From the NCBI GenBank assembly GCA_947073515.1, contig CAMTMC010000024.1, positions 1 through 37,432 of the forward strand: a stretch of DNA of 37,432 nt, read 5' to 3'. The position numbers and the translations under genes were made by a program. Positions 16,661 through 24,483 of this stretch are shown in pieces. The notes under the pieces are model-generated. The model searched no databases. It had not been told where the DNA came from and saw only the letters and a program-made list of their open reading frames with translations. The DNA comes from an uncultured bacterium. Its GTDB lineage: Bacteria > Bacillota > Clostridia > Oscillospirales > Oscillospiraceae. Position 1 is the stretch's first letter; each line of letters opens with the position of its first letter.

Positions 16661-17941
16661 TCACTGATCCAGCAGGCAGGCGACCCCGGGCAGTTCCTTG
16701 CCCTCCATAAACTCCAGGGAGGCGCCGCCGCCAGTGGAGATATGGGTCATCTTGTCGGCGTAGCCCAGCTGCTGCACCGCCGCGGCGGAGTCGCCGCCGC
16801 CGATGATGGTAACGGCGTTGGTTTTGCTCAGAGCCTCGGCCACGGCCTGGGTGCCCACGGCGAAAGCGGGGAACTCAAACACCCCCATGGGGCCGTTCCA
16901 GATGACGGTGCCCGCCCCGGCCACGGCCTGGCAGTACAGCTTCACGGTCTCGGGCCCGATATCCAGGCCCTGCCAACCGTCGGGGATCTCCCCGGACTTG
17001 ACCACCTGGGTCTTGGCGTCAGGGGCGAACTGGTCGGCGCACACGGTGTCCACGGGCAGCAGCAGCTTGACCCCCTTGTCCTGGGCCTTCTGGACCATCT
17101 CCTTGGAGTAGTCCATCCAGTCGGCCTCCAGCAGGGAGTCGCCCACCTTGCCCCCCTGGGCGGCGGAGAAGGTGTAGGCCATGCCGCCGCCGATGATGAT
17201 GGTGTCGGCGATCTCCAGCAGGTTGTTGATGACCCCGATTTTAGAGGACACCTTCGACCCGCCCAGGATGGCCACCAGGGGGCGCTTGGGGCTGGCCAGG
17301 GCCCCGCCGATGAAGTCCAGCTCCTTCTGGATGAGGAAGCCGGACACGGCGGGCAGGAACTGGGCCGCCCCGGCGGTGGAGGCGTGGGCCCGGTGGACGG
17401 CGCCGAAGGCGTCAGACACGTACACGCCGCCCTCCCCCGCCAGGCCGGCCATTTTCTTGGCCAGCTCGGGATCGTTCTTGGTCTCCCCCTTCTCAAAGCG
17501 GGTGTTCTCCAGCAGCAGCACCTGGCCGGGCTGGAGGGCCGCCGCCTTGGCCTGGGCGTCGGGGCCCACCACATCGGCGGCCATGATGACCTCCCGGCCC
17601 AGCAGCTCGCCCAGGCGGGCGGCCACCGGCTTCAGGGACAGCTCCGCCAGGGTTTTGCTCCACTTCTCCTGGGTGAGGGAAGCGGGGTCCTTGCCCTTCT
17701 CGGTCTGTTTTTTCACCCATTTGTCGAAGCTGGGCTCAGGCTTGCCCATATGGGAGCAGGCGATCACCGCCGCCCCCTGGTCCAGCAGGTACTGGATGGT
17801 GGGCAGGGCGGCCCGGACACGCTTGTCGTCAGTGATGACGCCGCTGCCGTCCTTGGCCATGGGCACGTTGAAGTCACAGCGCAGCAGGACCTTCCTGCCC
17901 GCTACCTCCACGTCCTTCACAGTTTTCTTGTTGTAGTTCAC
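16661..17941 (-). CDS. pgk: Phosphoglycerate kinase
   Basis: Makes ATP from 1,3-bisphosphoglycerate; 426 residues, slightly longer than the common 390-400. It starts with GTG at 17941 after [17 protein letters not shown] holds the substrate-binding residues, then [22 protein letters not shown] and the nucleotide-binding [12 protein letters not shown] charged insertion at about 85-105 ([17 protein letters not shown]) accounts for part of the extra length. GAPDH, often next to pgk, is not in the window. Upstream lie the displaced trmL tail and the structured repeat. pgk could be co-transcribed with trmL unless the repeat interferes. Confidence 0.98.
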   Translation of the reverse strand: MNYNKKTVKDVEVAGRKVLLRCDFNVPMAKDGSGVITDDKRVRAALPTIQYLLDQGAAVIACSHMGKPEPSFDKWVKKQTEKGKDPASLTQEKWSKTLAELSLKPVAARLGELLGREVIMAADVVGPDAQAKAAALQPGQVLLLENTRFEKGETKNDPELAKKMAGLAGEGGVYVSDAFGAVHRAHASTAGAAQFLPAVSGFLIQKELDFIGGALASPKRPLVAILGGSKVSSKIGVINNLLEIADTIIIGGGMAYTFSAAQGGKVGDSLLEADWMDYSKEMVQKAQDKGVKLLLPVDTVCADQFAPDAKTQVVKSGEIPDGWQGLDIGPETVKLYCQAVAGAGTVIWNGPMGVFEFPAFAVGTQAVAEALSKTNAVTIIGGGDSAAAVQQLGYADKMTHISTGGGASLEFMEGKELPGVACLLDQ

Positions 17942-17967
17942 TCCGAATTGCTCCTTTCAAAAAAAGG

Positions 17968-18049
17968 TTACAGAAACGTTGTGTGGTTGGGCCCCCAGGC
18001 CATCTCGCCCTCTCCCGACAGGTCAGGGAAACCCTGCTGGCGCAGGGCC
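17968..18049 (-). pseudogene. Displaced second copy of the trmL 3' end
   Basis: On the minus strand 26 codons plus TAA begin ALRQQGFPDLSGEGEMA, identical in residues to the live trmL tail, then continue WGPNHTTFL to a stop just before the pgk ribosome site. The 17 shared codons differ from the live copy only at synonymous positions (six codons). No start codon or ribosome site precedes it. Most simply it is the former trmL terminus, cut off by the element at 18050-18177. Confidence 0.8.
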
Positions 18050-18177
18050 GCTTCCCGGCAAAATTTATTTTGCCGGGAGCCCTACGGGCGTGATTTCAAA
18101 CCACGTGGCAGACATAAAGTCCGCCACGCTCCGCCGCAAAAGCGGCGGCTCGCTCACGCTCGCGGCTCGGCCCGCGC
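18050..18177 (-). repeat. Structured repeat element between two trmL tails (family C, copy 2)
   Basis: Read on the minus strand: GCGAGCGTGAGCGAGCCGC, hairpin CCGC-TTTT-GCGG, stem GGCGGA...TCTGCC, TTTGAAAT, AGGG, and a terminal hairpin TCCCGGCAAAAT/ATTTTGCCGGGA. The order and spacing match the secA copy, while the hairpin sequences differ with pairing kept. The first 24 bases supply the final codons (RAEPRA) and stop of trmL. Confidence 0.72.
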
Positions 18178-18651
18178 CATCTCACCCTCTCCCGATAAGT
18201 CGGGAAAGCCCTGCTGGCGCAGGGCCTCGTAGGTGAGGACCGCCACCGAGTTGGCCAGGTTCAGGCTCCTGGCGTCGGGCCGCATGGGGATGCGCACGCA
18301 CCTGCGGGGATACTTCAGGCGCAGCTCCTCGGGCAGTCCGGCGGTCTCCTTGCCAAACACCAGCCAGCAGCCCGGCTGGAAGCTGGCCTGGCTGTAGTCC
18401 CGGGGGGCCTTGGTGGTGGCCAGCCACAGGTCTGGCCGGGGATTTACCGCAAAGAAGTGGTCCAGGCTGTCGTACACCCGCAGATCCACCATGGGCCAGT
18501 AGTCCAGCCCCGCCCGTTTCACCGCCTTGTCGCTGATGTCGAACCCCAAAGGGCGCACCAGGTGCAGGCGGCTCCGGGTGGCGGCGCAGGTGCGGGCGAT
18601 GTTGCCGCAGTTCTGTGGAATTTCCGGCTCCACCAGCACGATGTTCAGCAT
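18154..18651 (-). CDS. trmL: tRNA (cytidine/uridine-34 2'-O)-methyltransferase
   Basis: SPOUT-class methyltransferase acting on the wobble base of leucine tRNAs; 165 residues. The ATG at 18651 follows GAGGAGGG, and a long upstream extension is not supported. MLNIVLVEPEIPQNCGNIAR is the family N-terminus. Further on are LHLVRPLGFDI, the knot-forming LVFGKETAGLP, IPMRPDARSLNLANSVAV and TYEALRQQ. The C-terminal tail GEMARAEPRA ends inside a structured repeat. A second version of the tail ending WGPNHTTFL lies 130 bp downstream, so the present terminus is probably a replacement. Confidence 0.95.
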   Translation of the reverse strand: MLNIVLVEPEIPQNCGNIARTCAATRSRLHLVRPLGFDISDKAVKRAGLDYWPMVDLRVYDSLDHFFAVNPRPDLWLATTKAPRDYSQASFQPGCWLVFGKETAGLPEELRLKYPRRCVRIPMRPDARSLNLANSVAVLTYEALRQQGFPDLSGEGEMARAEPRA

Positions 18652-18679
18652 GTCCCGCCCTCCTCGCTGTCGCGTTCCC

Positions 18680-18708
18680 ATTGTATTCCAAAACAGCGAG
18701 AATTTCAA
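18680..18708 (-). promoter_or_regulatory. Promoter of trmL
   Basis: On the minus strand TTGAAA (18708-18703), 17 bp, TACAAT (18685-18680), about 30 bp before the start codon. Confidence 0.75.
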
Positions 18709-18795
18709 CTGTAATTTGCTCGAAAAATTGCAAAACCTTCTGGATTCCCAGGCATTTCCCTGTCTCTTCCATATTTTTTGGAAATTTCTGAGATT

Positions 18796-18820
18796 CCCGG
18801 GGCCTTTCCCCGGGTTTTTT
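18796..18820 (+). terminator. Orphan plus-strand intrinsic terminator between divergent genes
   Basis: CCCGGGG-CCTTT-CCCCGGG followed by TTTTTT, a textbook plus-strand terminator. No plus-strand gene lies upstream: trmL reads the other way and cinA starts at 19055. It may end a small RNA or block antisense transcripts through trmL. Confidence 0.75.
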
Positions 18821-18965
18821 AGGCAATCTGCCGAATCAATCGCCGCCCCGGACCGGCCGCCGCCGGAACCTTCCCAGGGGCTTTCTCCCTCTTTTGCCCC
18901 TCCGCCGTAAAATTTATACAAAAATGGCCTCTCTTTTCAAAATCCCTTCTCTCCGCTCCGGCGCT

Positions 18966-18975
18966 GTGGTATAAT
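18966..18975 (+). promoter_or_regulatory. Extended -10 promoter of cinA
   Basis: TGTGGTATAAT, with TATAAT at 18970-18975; the -35 region (TTCTCT) is poor. Leader of about 75 nt. Confidence 0.6.
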
Positions 18976-19054
18976 GCCTGGGGCGCGCGGCGGGGGTTTG
19001 GCCGCCGGCGCCCGTCCCCATCCCGGATCAGATCCTTTGATTGGAGGCTTACCT

Positions 19055-20323
19055 ATGTCACATACTGTGGAGATCCTGTCCGTGGGCACCGAGCTGCTCC
19101 TGGGCAACATCGCCAACCTGGACGCCCAGATCCTGTCCCAGGGTCTCAGCGAGCTGGGGCTGAACGTCTACTGGCACACCGTGGTGGGGGACAACCCCCA
19201 GCGGGCCCGGGAGGCGGTGGCCCTGGCGAAACAGCGGGCGGACATCATCATCACCACCGGCGGCCTGGGCCCCACCTGCGACGACCTGACCAAAAACGTC
19301 CTGGCGGAGGCCTTTGGGAAAAAGCTGGTCTTTGACGAGCCCTCCGCCCAGCGGATCAGAGGTTATTTTACCCGCATGGGCCGGCCCATGACGGAGAACA
19401 ACCTCCAGCAGGCCATGCTGCCCGAGGGCTGCGCCATCCTGGAGAACGACTGGGGCACCGCCCCGGGCTGCGCCTTTGAGGCGGAGGGCTGCCACGTCAT
19501 CATGCTCCCCGGCCCCCCCAGCGAGTGCCGGCCCATGTTCCACCACCGGGCAAAGCCCTATCTGCTGGCCCTGTCTGAGGGGGTCATCGCCTCCCATACC
19601 ATTAAAATGTTCGGCATCGGCGAGTCCGCCATGGAGGACCAGCTCCGCGCCCAGATGAACGCCATGACCAACCCCACCCTGGCCCCCTACGCCAAGGAGG
19701 GGGAGTGCGAGCTGCGGGTCACCGCCAAGGCCCCCACCGACGGGGAGGCCCAGGCCCTCCTCCGCCCCACGGTGGAGCAGGTCAAGGCCCTCTTTGGCCC
19801 CAAGGTCTACGGGGTGGACGTGCCCTCTTTGGAATATGTGGTGTTGGAGGGGCTGAAGGAGAAGGGCCTCACCCTGGGCACGGCGGAGAGTATCACCGGC
19901 GGGCTGATCGCCAAGCGGCTCACCGATGTGCCCGGGGCGTCCGCCGCCTTCCAGGGGGGCGTGGTGTCCTACACCAATGAGGTGAAGGCCCAGCTGCTCC
20001 AGGTGCCTCAAACCCTGCTGGACCAGTTCGGCGCCGTGTCCCGGGAGGTGGCCGCCGCCATGGCCCAGGGGGCCCGGAAGGCCCTGGGCTGTGATATCGC
20101 CCTGGCCTCCACCGGGGTGGCCGGCCCGGACCGGGACGGCCGGGGCAACGAGGTGGGCACCGCCTTTGTGGCCATCGCCGCCGGGGACCAGACCTATGTC
20201 CGCCCCCTCCGCCTGGGCCCCCGGCCCATGCGGGAGCGTATCCGCACCCAGGTGGCCAGCCACGCCTTCGATCTGGCCCGGCGCTATCTGGCCGGCCTGC
20301 CCTTTGAGGACGGGAACCCCTGA
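19055..20323 (+). CDS. cinA: CinA-family protein, MoaB-like domain plus NMN deamidase domain
   Basis: 422 residues from the ATG at 19055, after TTGGAGG. The N-terminal MoaB-like domain holds SVGTELLLGNIANLDAQ and TTGGLGPTCDD (about 10-75), the ADP-ribose pyrophosphatase region of CinA. The C-terminal CinA/PncC domain (about 260-415) holds GTAESITGGLIAKRL, FQGGVVSYTNEVK and ALASTGVAGPD, typical of nicotinamide-nucleotide deamidase involved in NAD recycling. In naturally competent Gram-positives cinA is linked to recA and competence; no recA is adjacent here. It is followed after 42 bp by a QueG-like gene in the same direction. Confidence 0.94.
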   Translation: MSHTVEILSVGTELLLGNIANLDAQILSQGLSELGLNVYWHTVVGDNPQRAREAVALAKQRADIIITTGGLGPTCDDLTKNVLAEAFGKKLVFDEPSAQRIRGYFTRMGRPMTENNLQQAMLPEGCAILENDWGTAPGCAFEAEGCHVIMLPGPPSECRPMFHHRAKPYLLALSEGVIASHTIKMFGIGESAMEDQLRAQMNAMTNPTLAPYAKEGECELRVTAKAPTDGEAQALLRPTVEQVKALFGPKVYGVDVPSLEYVVLEGLKEKGLTLGTAESITGGLIAKRLTDVPGASAAFQGGVVSYTNEVKAQLLQVPQTLLDQFGAVSREVAAAMAQGARKALGCDIALASTGVAGPDRDGRGNEVGTAFVAIAAGDQTYVRPLRLGPRPMRERIRTQVASHAFDLARRYLAGLPFEDGNP

Positions 20324-20365
20324 TCTTGCCGACACACTTGAGAAGGGATAAAAAGGAGGCCCACC

Positions 20366-21121
20366 GTGAAAGAAAACATCAGCCAGGCCCTGTGTGCCTA
20401 TATCCAGGACTACGCCGCCCAGAACCAGCTGCCCGCCCTGTGGCAGACCCCCATTATCAAATACGCCAGCGCCAACGACCCCCTGTTCCCCAAGCTGAGG
20501 GAGCTGGTGGTGGACAGCCATCAGCTGCCCCAGGACTTCCTCCCCGGGGCGGTGAGCGTGTTGTCCTGGTTTATCCCCTTCCTCCCCGCCGTCTCCCAGG
20601 GCAACGAGGCGGGGGACCGGCCCTCCCCCCAGTGGCACCAGGCCTACACCGCCACCAACGCCATGGCCGCCCAGGTCAACCAGCGGCTGTGCCAGTTCAT
20701 CCAAGGCCTGGGCTATGACGCCGCCGTCCCCGTCAACGCCGGCACCATCAGCCCTCAGCAGCTGGTCAGCCGCTGGTCCCAGCGCCACGTGGCCTACATC
20801 GCCGGACACGGCACCTTCGGCCGGAACAATATGCTCATCTCCGACCAGGGCTGCGCGGGCCGGTACTACTCCATCGTCACCACCCTGCCCGTCCCCCCGG
20901 ACTCCCGGCCAGAGGGGGAGCGGTGCCTCCACAAGCGCAACGGCTCCTGCGGGCTGTGTATGGCCCGGTGCCCCATGGGCGCCCTCTCCCCGGAGGGGTT
21001 CCTCCGGGAGCGGTGCTACGCCCGGTGCATGGAGAACATGGCGCTCCAGGGCCCCGACGGGGAGGACGTGTGCGGCAAGTGCCTGGCGGGCCTGCCCTGC
21101 TCCCACAGATGCCCGCCGTGA
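20366..21121 (+). CDS. QueG-like ferredoxin-type protein (epoxyqueuosine reductase-related)
   Basis: 251 residues starting with GTG at 20366 after AAAAGGAGG. The C-terminal third carries two cysteine clusters, CGLCMARCPMGAL and CGKCLAGLPCSHRCP, suited to two [4Fe-4S] centres. The middle contains HVAYIAGHGTFGRNNMLISD, resembling the conserved core of QueG. It is much shorter than QueG (about 380 residues), lacking the HEAT-repeat region, so it is probably one of the short clostridial relatives of unknown substrate rather than true QueG. It is probably cotranscribed with cinA. Confidence 0.75.
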   Translation: MKENISQALCAYIQDYAAQNQLPALWQTPIIKYASANDPLFPKLRELVVDSHQLPQDFLPGAVSVLSWFIPFLPAVSQGNEAGDRPSPQWHQAYTATNAMAAQVNQRLCQFIQGLGYDAAVPVNAGTISPQQLVSRWSQRHVAYIAGHGTFGRNNMLISDQGCAGRYYSIVTTLPVPPDSRPEGERCLHKRNGSCGLCMARCPMGALSPEGFLRERCYARCMENMALQGPDGEDVCGKCLAGLPCSHRCPP

Positions 21122-21311
21122 TCTCCCTTCGGCGAGCGGTACCTTCGATTGACAGGGGCTCCGCCCCCGCCTTCTGAAACAACAGGAGAAACCAACCAAG
21201 GCAAGGGCAGAGCCCTTGCCTTGCATTTGCCAGACGGCATAAATTCAAAAGCCCGGAAGGCCCTGCCCGTGAAAAATGGCGAGGATTTCATCAGTGGTTC
21301 CTTAAAACAGA
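21122..21311. other. Intergenic segment with GC-rich palindromes
   Basis: This gap holds GGGGCTCCGCCCC (about 21157-21170) and a perfect 11-bp stem AAGGCAAGGGC/GCCCTTGCCTT with loop AGA (21198-21222). The latter may end the cinA/QueG-like transcript, though no clear T-run follows. No coding frame with a ribosome site was found. It may be a repetitive extragenic element. Confidence 0.45.
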
Positions 21312-21346
21312 CTCTGGCTTGCTTTTTTCTGCCAGAGGGCTATAAT
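21312..21346 (+). promoter_or_regulatory. Promoter and inverted-repeat operator of the MATE gene
   Basis: TTGCTT (21319-21324), 16 bp, TATAAT (21341-21346). The inverted repeat CTCTGGC-N12-GCCAGAG (21312-21337) overlaps the -35 and spacer, a likely repressor site. The regulator is not identifiable here. Confidence 0.65.
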
Positions 21347-21426
21347 AGGATTCAACACCCACCGGAAGATGCCCGCTCCCCCGGCGGATGTTCCGCCGTC
21401 CGGGAAGGAAAAGGAGGGGACCGCCC

Positions 21427-22800
21427 GTGGAAAAAATAAAATCCCCCAGCCGGGACCGGGACGTGGATATGACCCAGGGGAACGTGATCCGGCACCTGGT
21501 GCTGTTCGCCGCCCCGCTGCTGGCGGGCAACCTGTTCCAGCAGATGTACAACACAGTGGACACCTGGGTGCTGGGCACCTTTGTGAGCAACGAGGCCTTC
21601 GCCGCCGTGGGCACCGTCTCCCCCATCATCAATATGCTCATCGGCACCTTCATGGGGCTGGCCAGCGGCGCCGGCGTGGTCATCTCCCAGTACTACGGCG
21701 CCAAGAAGGAGGAGCGGGTCCGCCAGGCCGTCCACACCTCCCTGGTGATGACCCTGATCCTGGGCCTGGCCCTCACGGTGCTGGGCATCCTCATCACCCC
21801 GGCCATGCTCCACTTTATGAAAACCCCGGCGGAGGTCTTCCCCGCCGCCAGGACCTATTTGACCATCTACTTCTCCGGCATGCTGGGCCTGCTGATCTAC
21901 AACATGGGCTCTGGCATCCTGCGGGCGGTGGGGGACTCCCAGCGGCCCTTCTACTTCCTGGTGGTGTCCGCCCTGCTGAACACCGCCCTGGACCTGCTGT
22001 TCGTCCTGGGCTTCCGCATGGGGGTGGACGGGGTGGCCTACGCCACCATCCTGGCCCAGGGGATCTCCGCCCTGCTGGTGCTGTGGCTGCTGCTGCGGTC
22101 CGACTCCTGGATCCAGCTGCGGGTGCCGGAGCTGCGCCTCACCCCCAATATCCTGCGGAAGATCATCCAGGTGGGCATCCCCGCCGCCCTCCAAATGGCC
22201 ATCACCTCCTTCTCCAACGTGTTTGTCCAGTCCTACATCAATTTTTTCGGCTCGGACTGCATGTCCGGCTGGACCGCCTACAACAAGATTGACCCCTTTA
22301 TCATCCTGCCCATGCAGTCCCTGGCCCTGGCCTCCACCACCTTTGTGGGCCAGAACCTGGGCACCGGCCAGGTCAAACGGGCCACCGAGGGGGCAAACAA
22401 GGCCTTCGCCCTGGCCGCCACCCTCACCGTCACCATCTCCGCCGTCATTTTTGTCTTCGCCCCGCCGCTGGTGGCCTTCTTCAACAGCAAGCCCGAGGTG
22501 GTGGAGTACGGCACCCTCTTCCTGCGGTGGATGGGCCCGCTGTACGTGCTGTGCTGCTTCAACCAGATCTACTCCGGCGCCCTGCGGGGCTCGGGCAACA
22601 GCCGGGTGCCCATGTTCATCATGCTGGCCTCCTTTGTGGTCTTCCGGCAGATTTATTTGTACGTGATGGCCAACTTCATCTCCAACACCGTGCTGCCTGT
22701 CGCCTTGGGCTACCCGGCGGGCTGGCTGGTGTGCAGCGTCCTCATCTTCCTGTACTTCAAGAAGGTGGGCCTGTCCAACAACCGGCTGCTTCAGGAATAA
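21427..22800 (+). CDS. MATE-family multidrug/Na+ antiporter
   Basis: 457 residues. The start is taken as the GTG at 21427 after AAAGGAGGGG; an upstream frame is open but lacks a ribosome site. About 12 hydrophobic segments are present. MATE features include DMTQGNVIRHLVLFAAPLLA and NLFQQMYNTVDTWVLGTFVS at the N-terminus, AVGTVSPIINMLIG, and in the second half QSLALASTTFVGQNLGTGQ. The protein exports cationic drugs or metabolites in exchange for Na+ or H+; the substrate is unknown. Its promoter overlaps an inverted repeat, so it may be induced. Confidence 0.93.
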   Translation: MEKIKSPSRDRDVDMTQGNVIRHLVLFAAPLLAGNLFQQMYNTVDTWVLGTFVSNEAFAAVGTVSPIINMLIGTFMGLASGAGVVISQYYGAKKEERVRQAVHTSLVMTLILGLALTVLGILITPAMLHFMKTPAEVFPAARTYLTIYFSGMLGLLIYNMGSGILRAVGDSQRPFYFLVVSALLNTALDLLFVLGFRMGVDGVAYATILAQGISALLVLWLLLRSDSWIQLRVPELRLTPNILRKIIQVGIPAALQMAITSFSNVFVQSYINFFGSDCMSGWTAYNKIDPFIILPMQSLALASTTFVGQNLGTGQVKRATEGANKAFALAATLTVTISAVIFVFAPPLVAFFNSKPEVVEYGTLFLRWMGPLYVLCCFNQIYSGALRGSGNSRVPMFIMLASFVVFRQIYLYVMANFISNTVLPVALGYPAGWLVCSVLIFLYFKKVGLSNNRLLQE

Positions 22801-22801
22801 G

Positions 22802-22840
22802 AAAAGACACCCCCGGCGTGTAGCGCCGGGGGTGTCTTTT
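22802..22840. terminator. Bidirectional terminator between the MATE gene and bioY
   Basis: 17-bp stem (AAAAGACACCCCCGGCG/CGCCGGGGGTGTCTTTT, loop TGTAG) with A- and T-runs on both sides, between convergent genes. Confidence 0.92.
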
Positions 22841-22842
22841 AC

Positions 22843-23400
22843 TCAATTTTGAGGGTGGAACCCGGCCCGGGCCAGCCGGTCCCGGATGACCGGCCCCAGG
22901 GCCATGGCGCCGGCGATCTTTATCAGGTCGCCGGGGAGGAAGGGCACCACGCAGGCCATCAGGGCGGGGCCCAGGCCGGCCTTGGCCTGGAAGCAGTACC
23001 AGGCGGTCCCGAAGGCGTACAGCACCCCGGTGCCCAGGACCAGGCCGGCGAACTGGGCCTGGCGGTTCCGGGGGAAGCGCTCCACCGCCAGGCCGGCGAT
23101 GAGGGCCAGGGGCAGATAGCCCAGGATGTACCCGCCGGTGGGGCCCAGCACCTTCGCCAGCCCGGCACCGAAGTTGCTGAACACTGGCAGGCCCACCGCC
23201 CCCATGAGGACGTATACCAGGGTGGCGGCGGTTCCCCGCTTCCAGCCCAGCACGTAGGCAGTCAGGTAGATGACAAAGGTACACAGGGACAGGGGGATGG
23301 GGCCGATGGCGATGCTGAACGGGGCGGCGGCGGCCATAACGGCGGCCATAACCGCTGTCATGGCCAGGGGGTAGACGGAGCTGTTGGTCTTGTTTTCCAT
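22843..23400 (-). CDS. bioY: Biotin ECF transporter substrate-binding protein BioY
   Basis: 185 residues, six hydrophobic segments. The BioY family stretches TAYVLGWKRGTAATLVYVLMG, GAVGLPVFSNF, GPTGGYILGYLPLALIAG and FLPGDLIKI are present. It captures biotin at the membrane and works with the shared ECF ATPases and EcfT, which are not in the window. The start follows TTAGGAGG. Upstream is a promoter overlapped by a BirA-type operator, with a MITE-like element inserted in the leader. No biotin synthesis genes are nearby, consistent with biotin uptake. Confidence 0.95.
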   Translation of the reverse strand: MENKTNSSVYPLAMTAVMAAVMAAAAPFSIAIGPIPLSLCTFVIYLTAYVLGWKRGTAATLVYVLMGAVGLPVFSNFGAGLAKVLGPTGGYILGYLPLALIAGLAVERFPRNRQAQFAGLVLGTGVLYAFGTAWYCFQAKAGLGPALMACVVPFLPGDLIKIAGAMALGPVIRDRLARAGFHPQN

Positions 23401-23418
23401 AGTGGGGCCTCCTAATTG

Positions 23419-23586
23419 TAAGAACCTGTATTCACAAGCTCAAATGGCCGTCTAAGCGGGAATTTTGCCGTCCCGCCTCGTTGGAAAATCTTGAAATCCA
23501 CCCAGGATTCCGGCGATCTCCCGCCTTGCGGGCCATGCGAACTTCCTCGCTGATCCGGCATTTTCCCTTATGAATACCGGTTCTTA
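23419..23586. mobile_element. 168-bp MITE-like element, copy 2, in the bioY leader
   Basis: Terminal inverted repeats TAAGAACCTGTATTCA and TGAATACCGGTTCTTA (one mismatch). Interior nearly identical to 15625-15792. It lies between the bioY -10 (23603-23608) and the bioY ribosome site, so it is transcribed as part of the bioY 5' leader. Confidence 0.87.
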
Positions 23587-23602
23587 GCTGATTTCGTTTT
23601 TC

Positions 23603-23657
23603 AGTATACAGTCAGCCCCGGTAATTGTCAACCATTATTTTTAAATAGTTGACAATT
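23603..23657 (-). promoter_or_regulatory. bioY promoter overlapped by a BirA-type biotin operator
   Basis: On the minus strand TTGACA (23631-23626), 17 bp, TATACT (23608-23603). The inverted repeat AATTGTCAACC-N13-AGTTGACAATT (23623-23657) covers the -35. It fits the Firmicute BirA box (TTGTNAACC, spacer, GGTTNACAA), with biotin-loaded BirA repressing uptake. Confidence 0.85.
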
Positions 23658-23664
23658 TTCCATC

Positions 23665-23736
23665 CTAACGGTACCGCCCGGAATTTACCGCCCCCACCAC
23701 CAGGGCCAGGAGGATTACCAGCTGTGAGACCGTCAT
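23665..23736 (-). CDS. Possible 23-residue membrane peptide at the end of the ABC operon
   Basis: The ATG at 23736 lies 13 bp after the permease stop with GGCGGAG upstream. The frame encodes MTVSQLVILLALVVGAVNSG and three more residues: one short hydrophobic helix with a basic end, like small accessory subunits of membrane complexes. No homologue recognised; could be chance. Confidence 0.35.
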   Translation of the reverse strand: MTVSQLVILLALVVGAVNSGRYR

Positions 23737-23749
23737 ACGCTCCGCCCCC

Positions 23750-24478
23750 CTACGCCTTGACCACGGCGTGGAGCAGGGACCAGACGGACCACAGGAGGCC
23801 CCCCACAAAGAGGATCACCAGGGCGGGGATGAGCCAGCTTACCCCGAATCTCTCCCAGGGGATCAGCTGCTCCAGGAATATGGGGGCCATGCAGACGCCC
23901 CAGATGAACCAGCCCCCCTTGGCGCCAAACCGCTGGATCACCGCCCCCACGATCAGGCCCCCCGCCACGGCCACCGCGAAGGCCAGCGGCCACCAGTACC
24001 AGTCCAGGGTGAAGGTCTCAATCAGCAGGGTCTTTCCTGAGACCAGCTCGCCGTCCACCATCGCTCCCTCGGGGGCGAAAAAGATTCTGCCCGAGGCGTA
24101 GCCATTCATCCCCGCCAGCCAGGCCCACAGGGGCGGGCCGAGGAACCGCTCCACAGCGGCCAGCAGGGCCCCCAGGGCCAGGGCGAAGGCGGCCTCAAAG
24201 GAGATCAGCCCCAGGGTCAGGCCCAGGGCCCGGCGGCGGGTCTGCCCAAAGCGCAGGGCCTGGTCGAAGCTGACCCCCACGTGGGAGATGCCGGCGATCA
24301 CCGCGCAGATCACGCCGATGATGGGGAACAGAATACAGCCCAACGTCACGCTGGTCTCCGGACCGCCGAACCGCATCACGCACCCGATGATGATCTGGAC
24401 CAGGAGGAACGCCCCGCCCTCCGCCACGAGGTAGAGCAGCAGGTCGTTGGCATTGAGCTTGATTAATTTTTTCAGCAT
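23750..24478 (-). CDS. ABC transporter membrane protein (second permease of the GntR operon)
   Basis: 242 residues from the ATG at 24478 (GTGAGGTGAGAG upstream); an upstream open frame is not supported. It has roughly six hydrophobic segments: LLLYLVAEGGAFLLVQIIIGCV, LGCILFPIIGVICAVIAGIS, LISFEAAFALALGALLAA, WPLAFAVAVAGGLIVGAVI, and two near the C-terminus. The motif VSFDQALRFGQTRR is reminiscent of the coupling region of ABC-2-like permeases in YtrA-regulated operons. It lies five bases after the first permease. Substrate unknown; related operons respond to cell-wall-active peptides. Confidence 0.7.
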   Translation of the reverse strand: MLKKLIKLNANDLLLYLVAEGGAFLLVQIIIGCVMRFGGPETSVTLGCILFPIIGVICAVIAGISHVGVSFDQALRFGQTRRRALGLTLGLISFEAAFALALGALLAAVERFLGPPLWAWLAGMNGYASGRIFFAPEGAMVDGELVSGKTLLIETFTLDWYWWPLAFAVAVAGGLIVGAVIQRFGAKGGWFIWGVCMAPIFLEQLIPWERFGVSWLIPALVILFVGGLLWSVWSLLHAVVKA

Positions 24479-24483
24479 CTCTC

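Noticed and set aside
19058..21226. A 722-codon minus-strand frame across cinA and the QueG-like gene
   Set aside because: Shadow of GC-rich coding sequence on the other strand; no recognisable domain.
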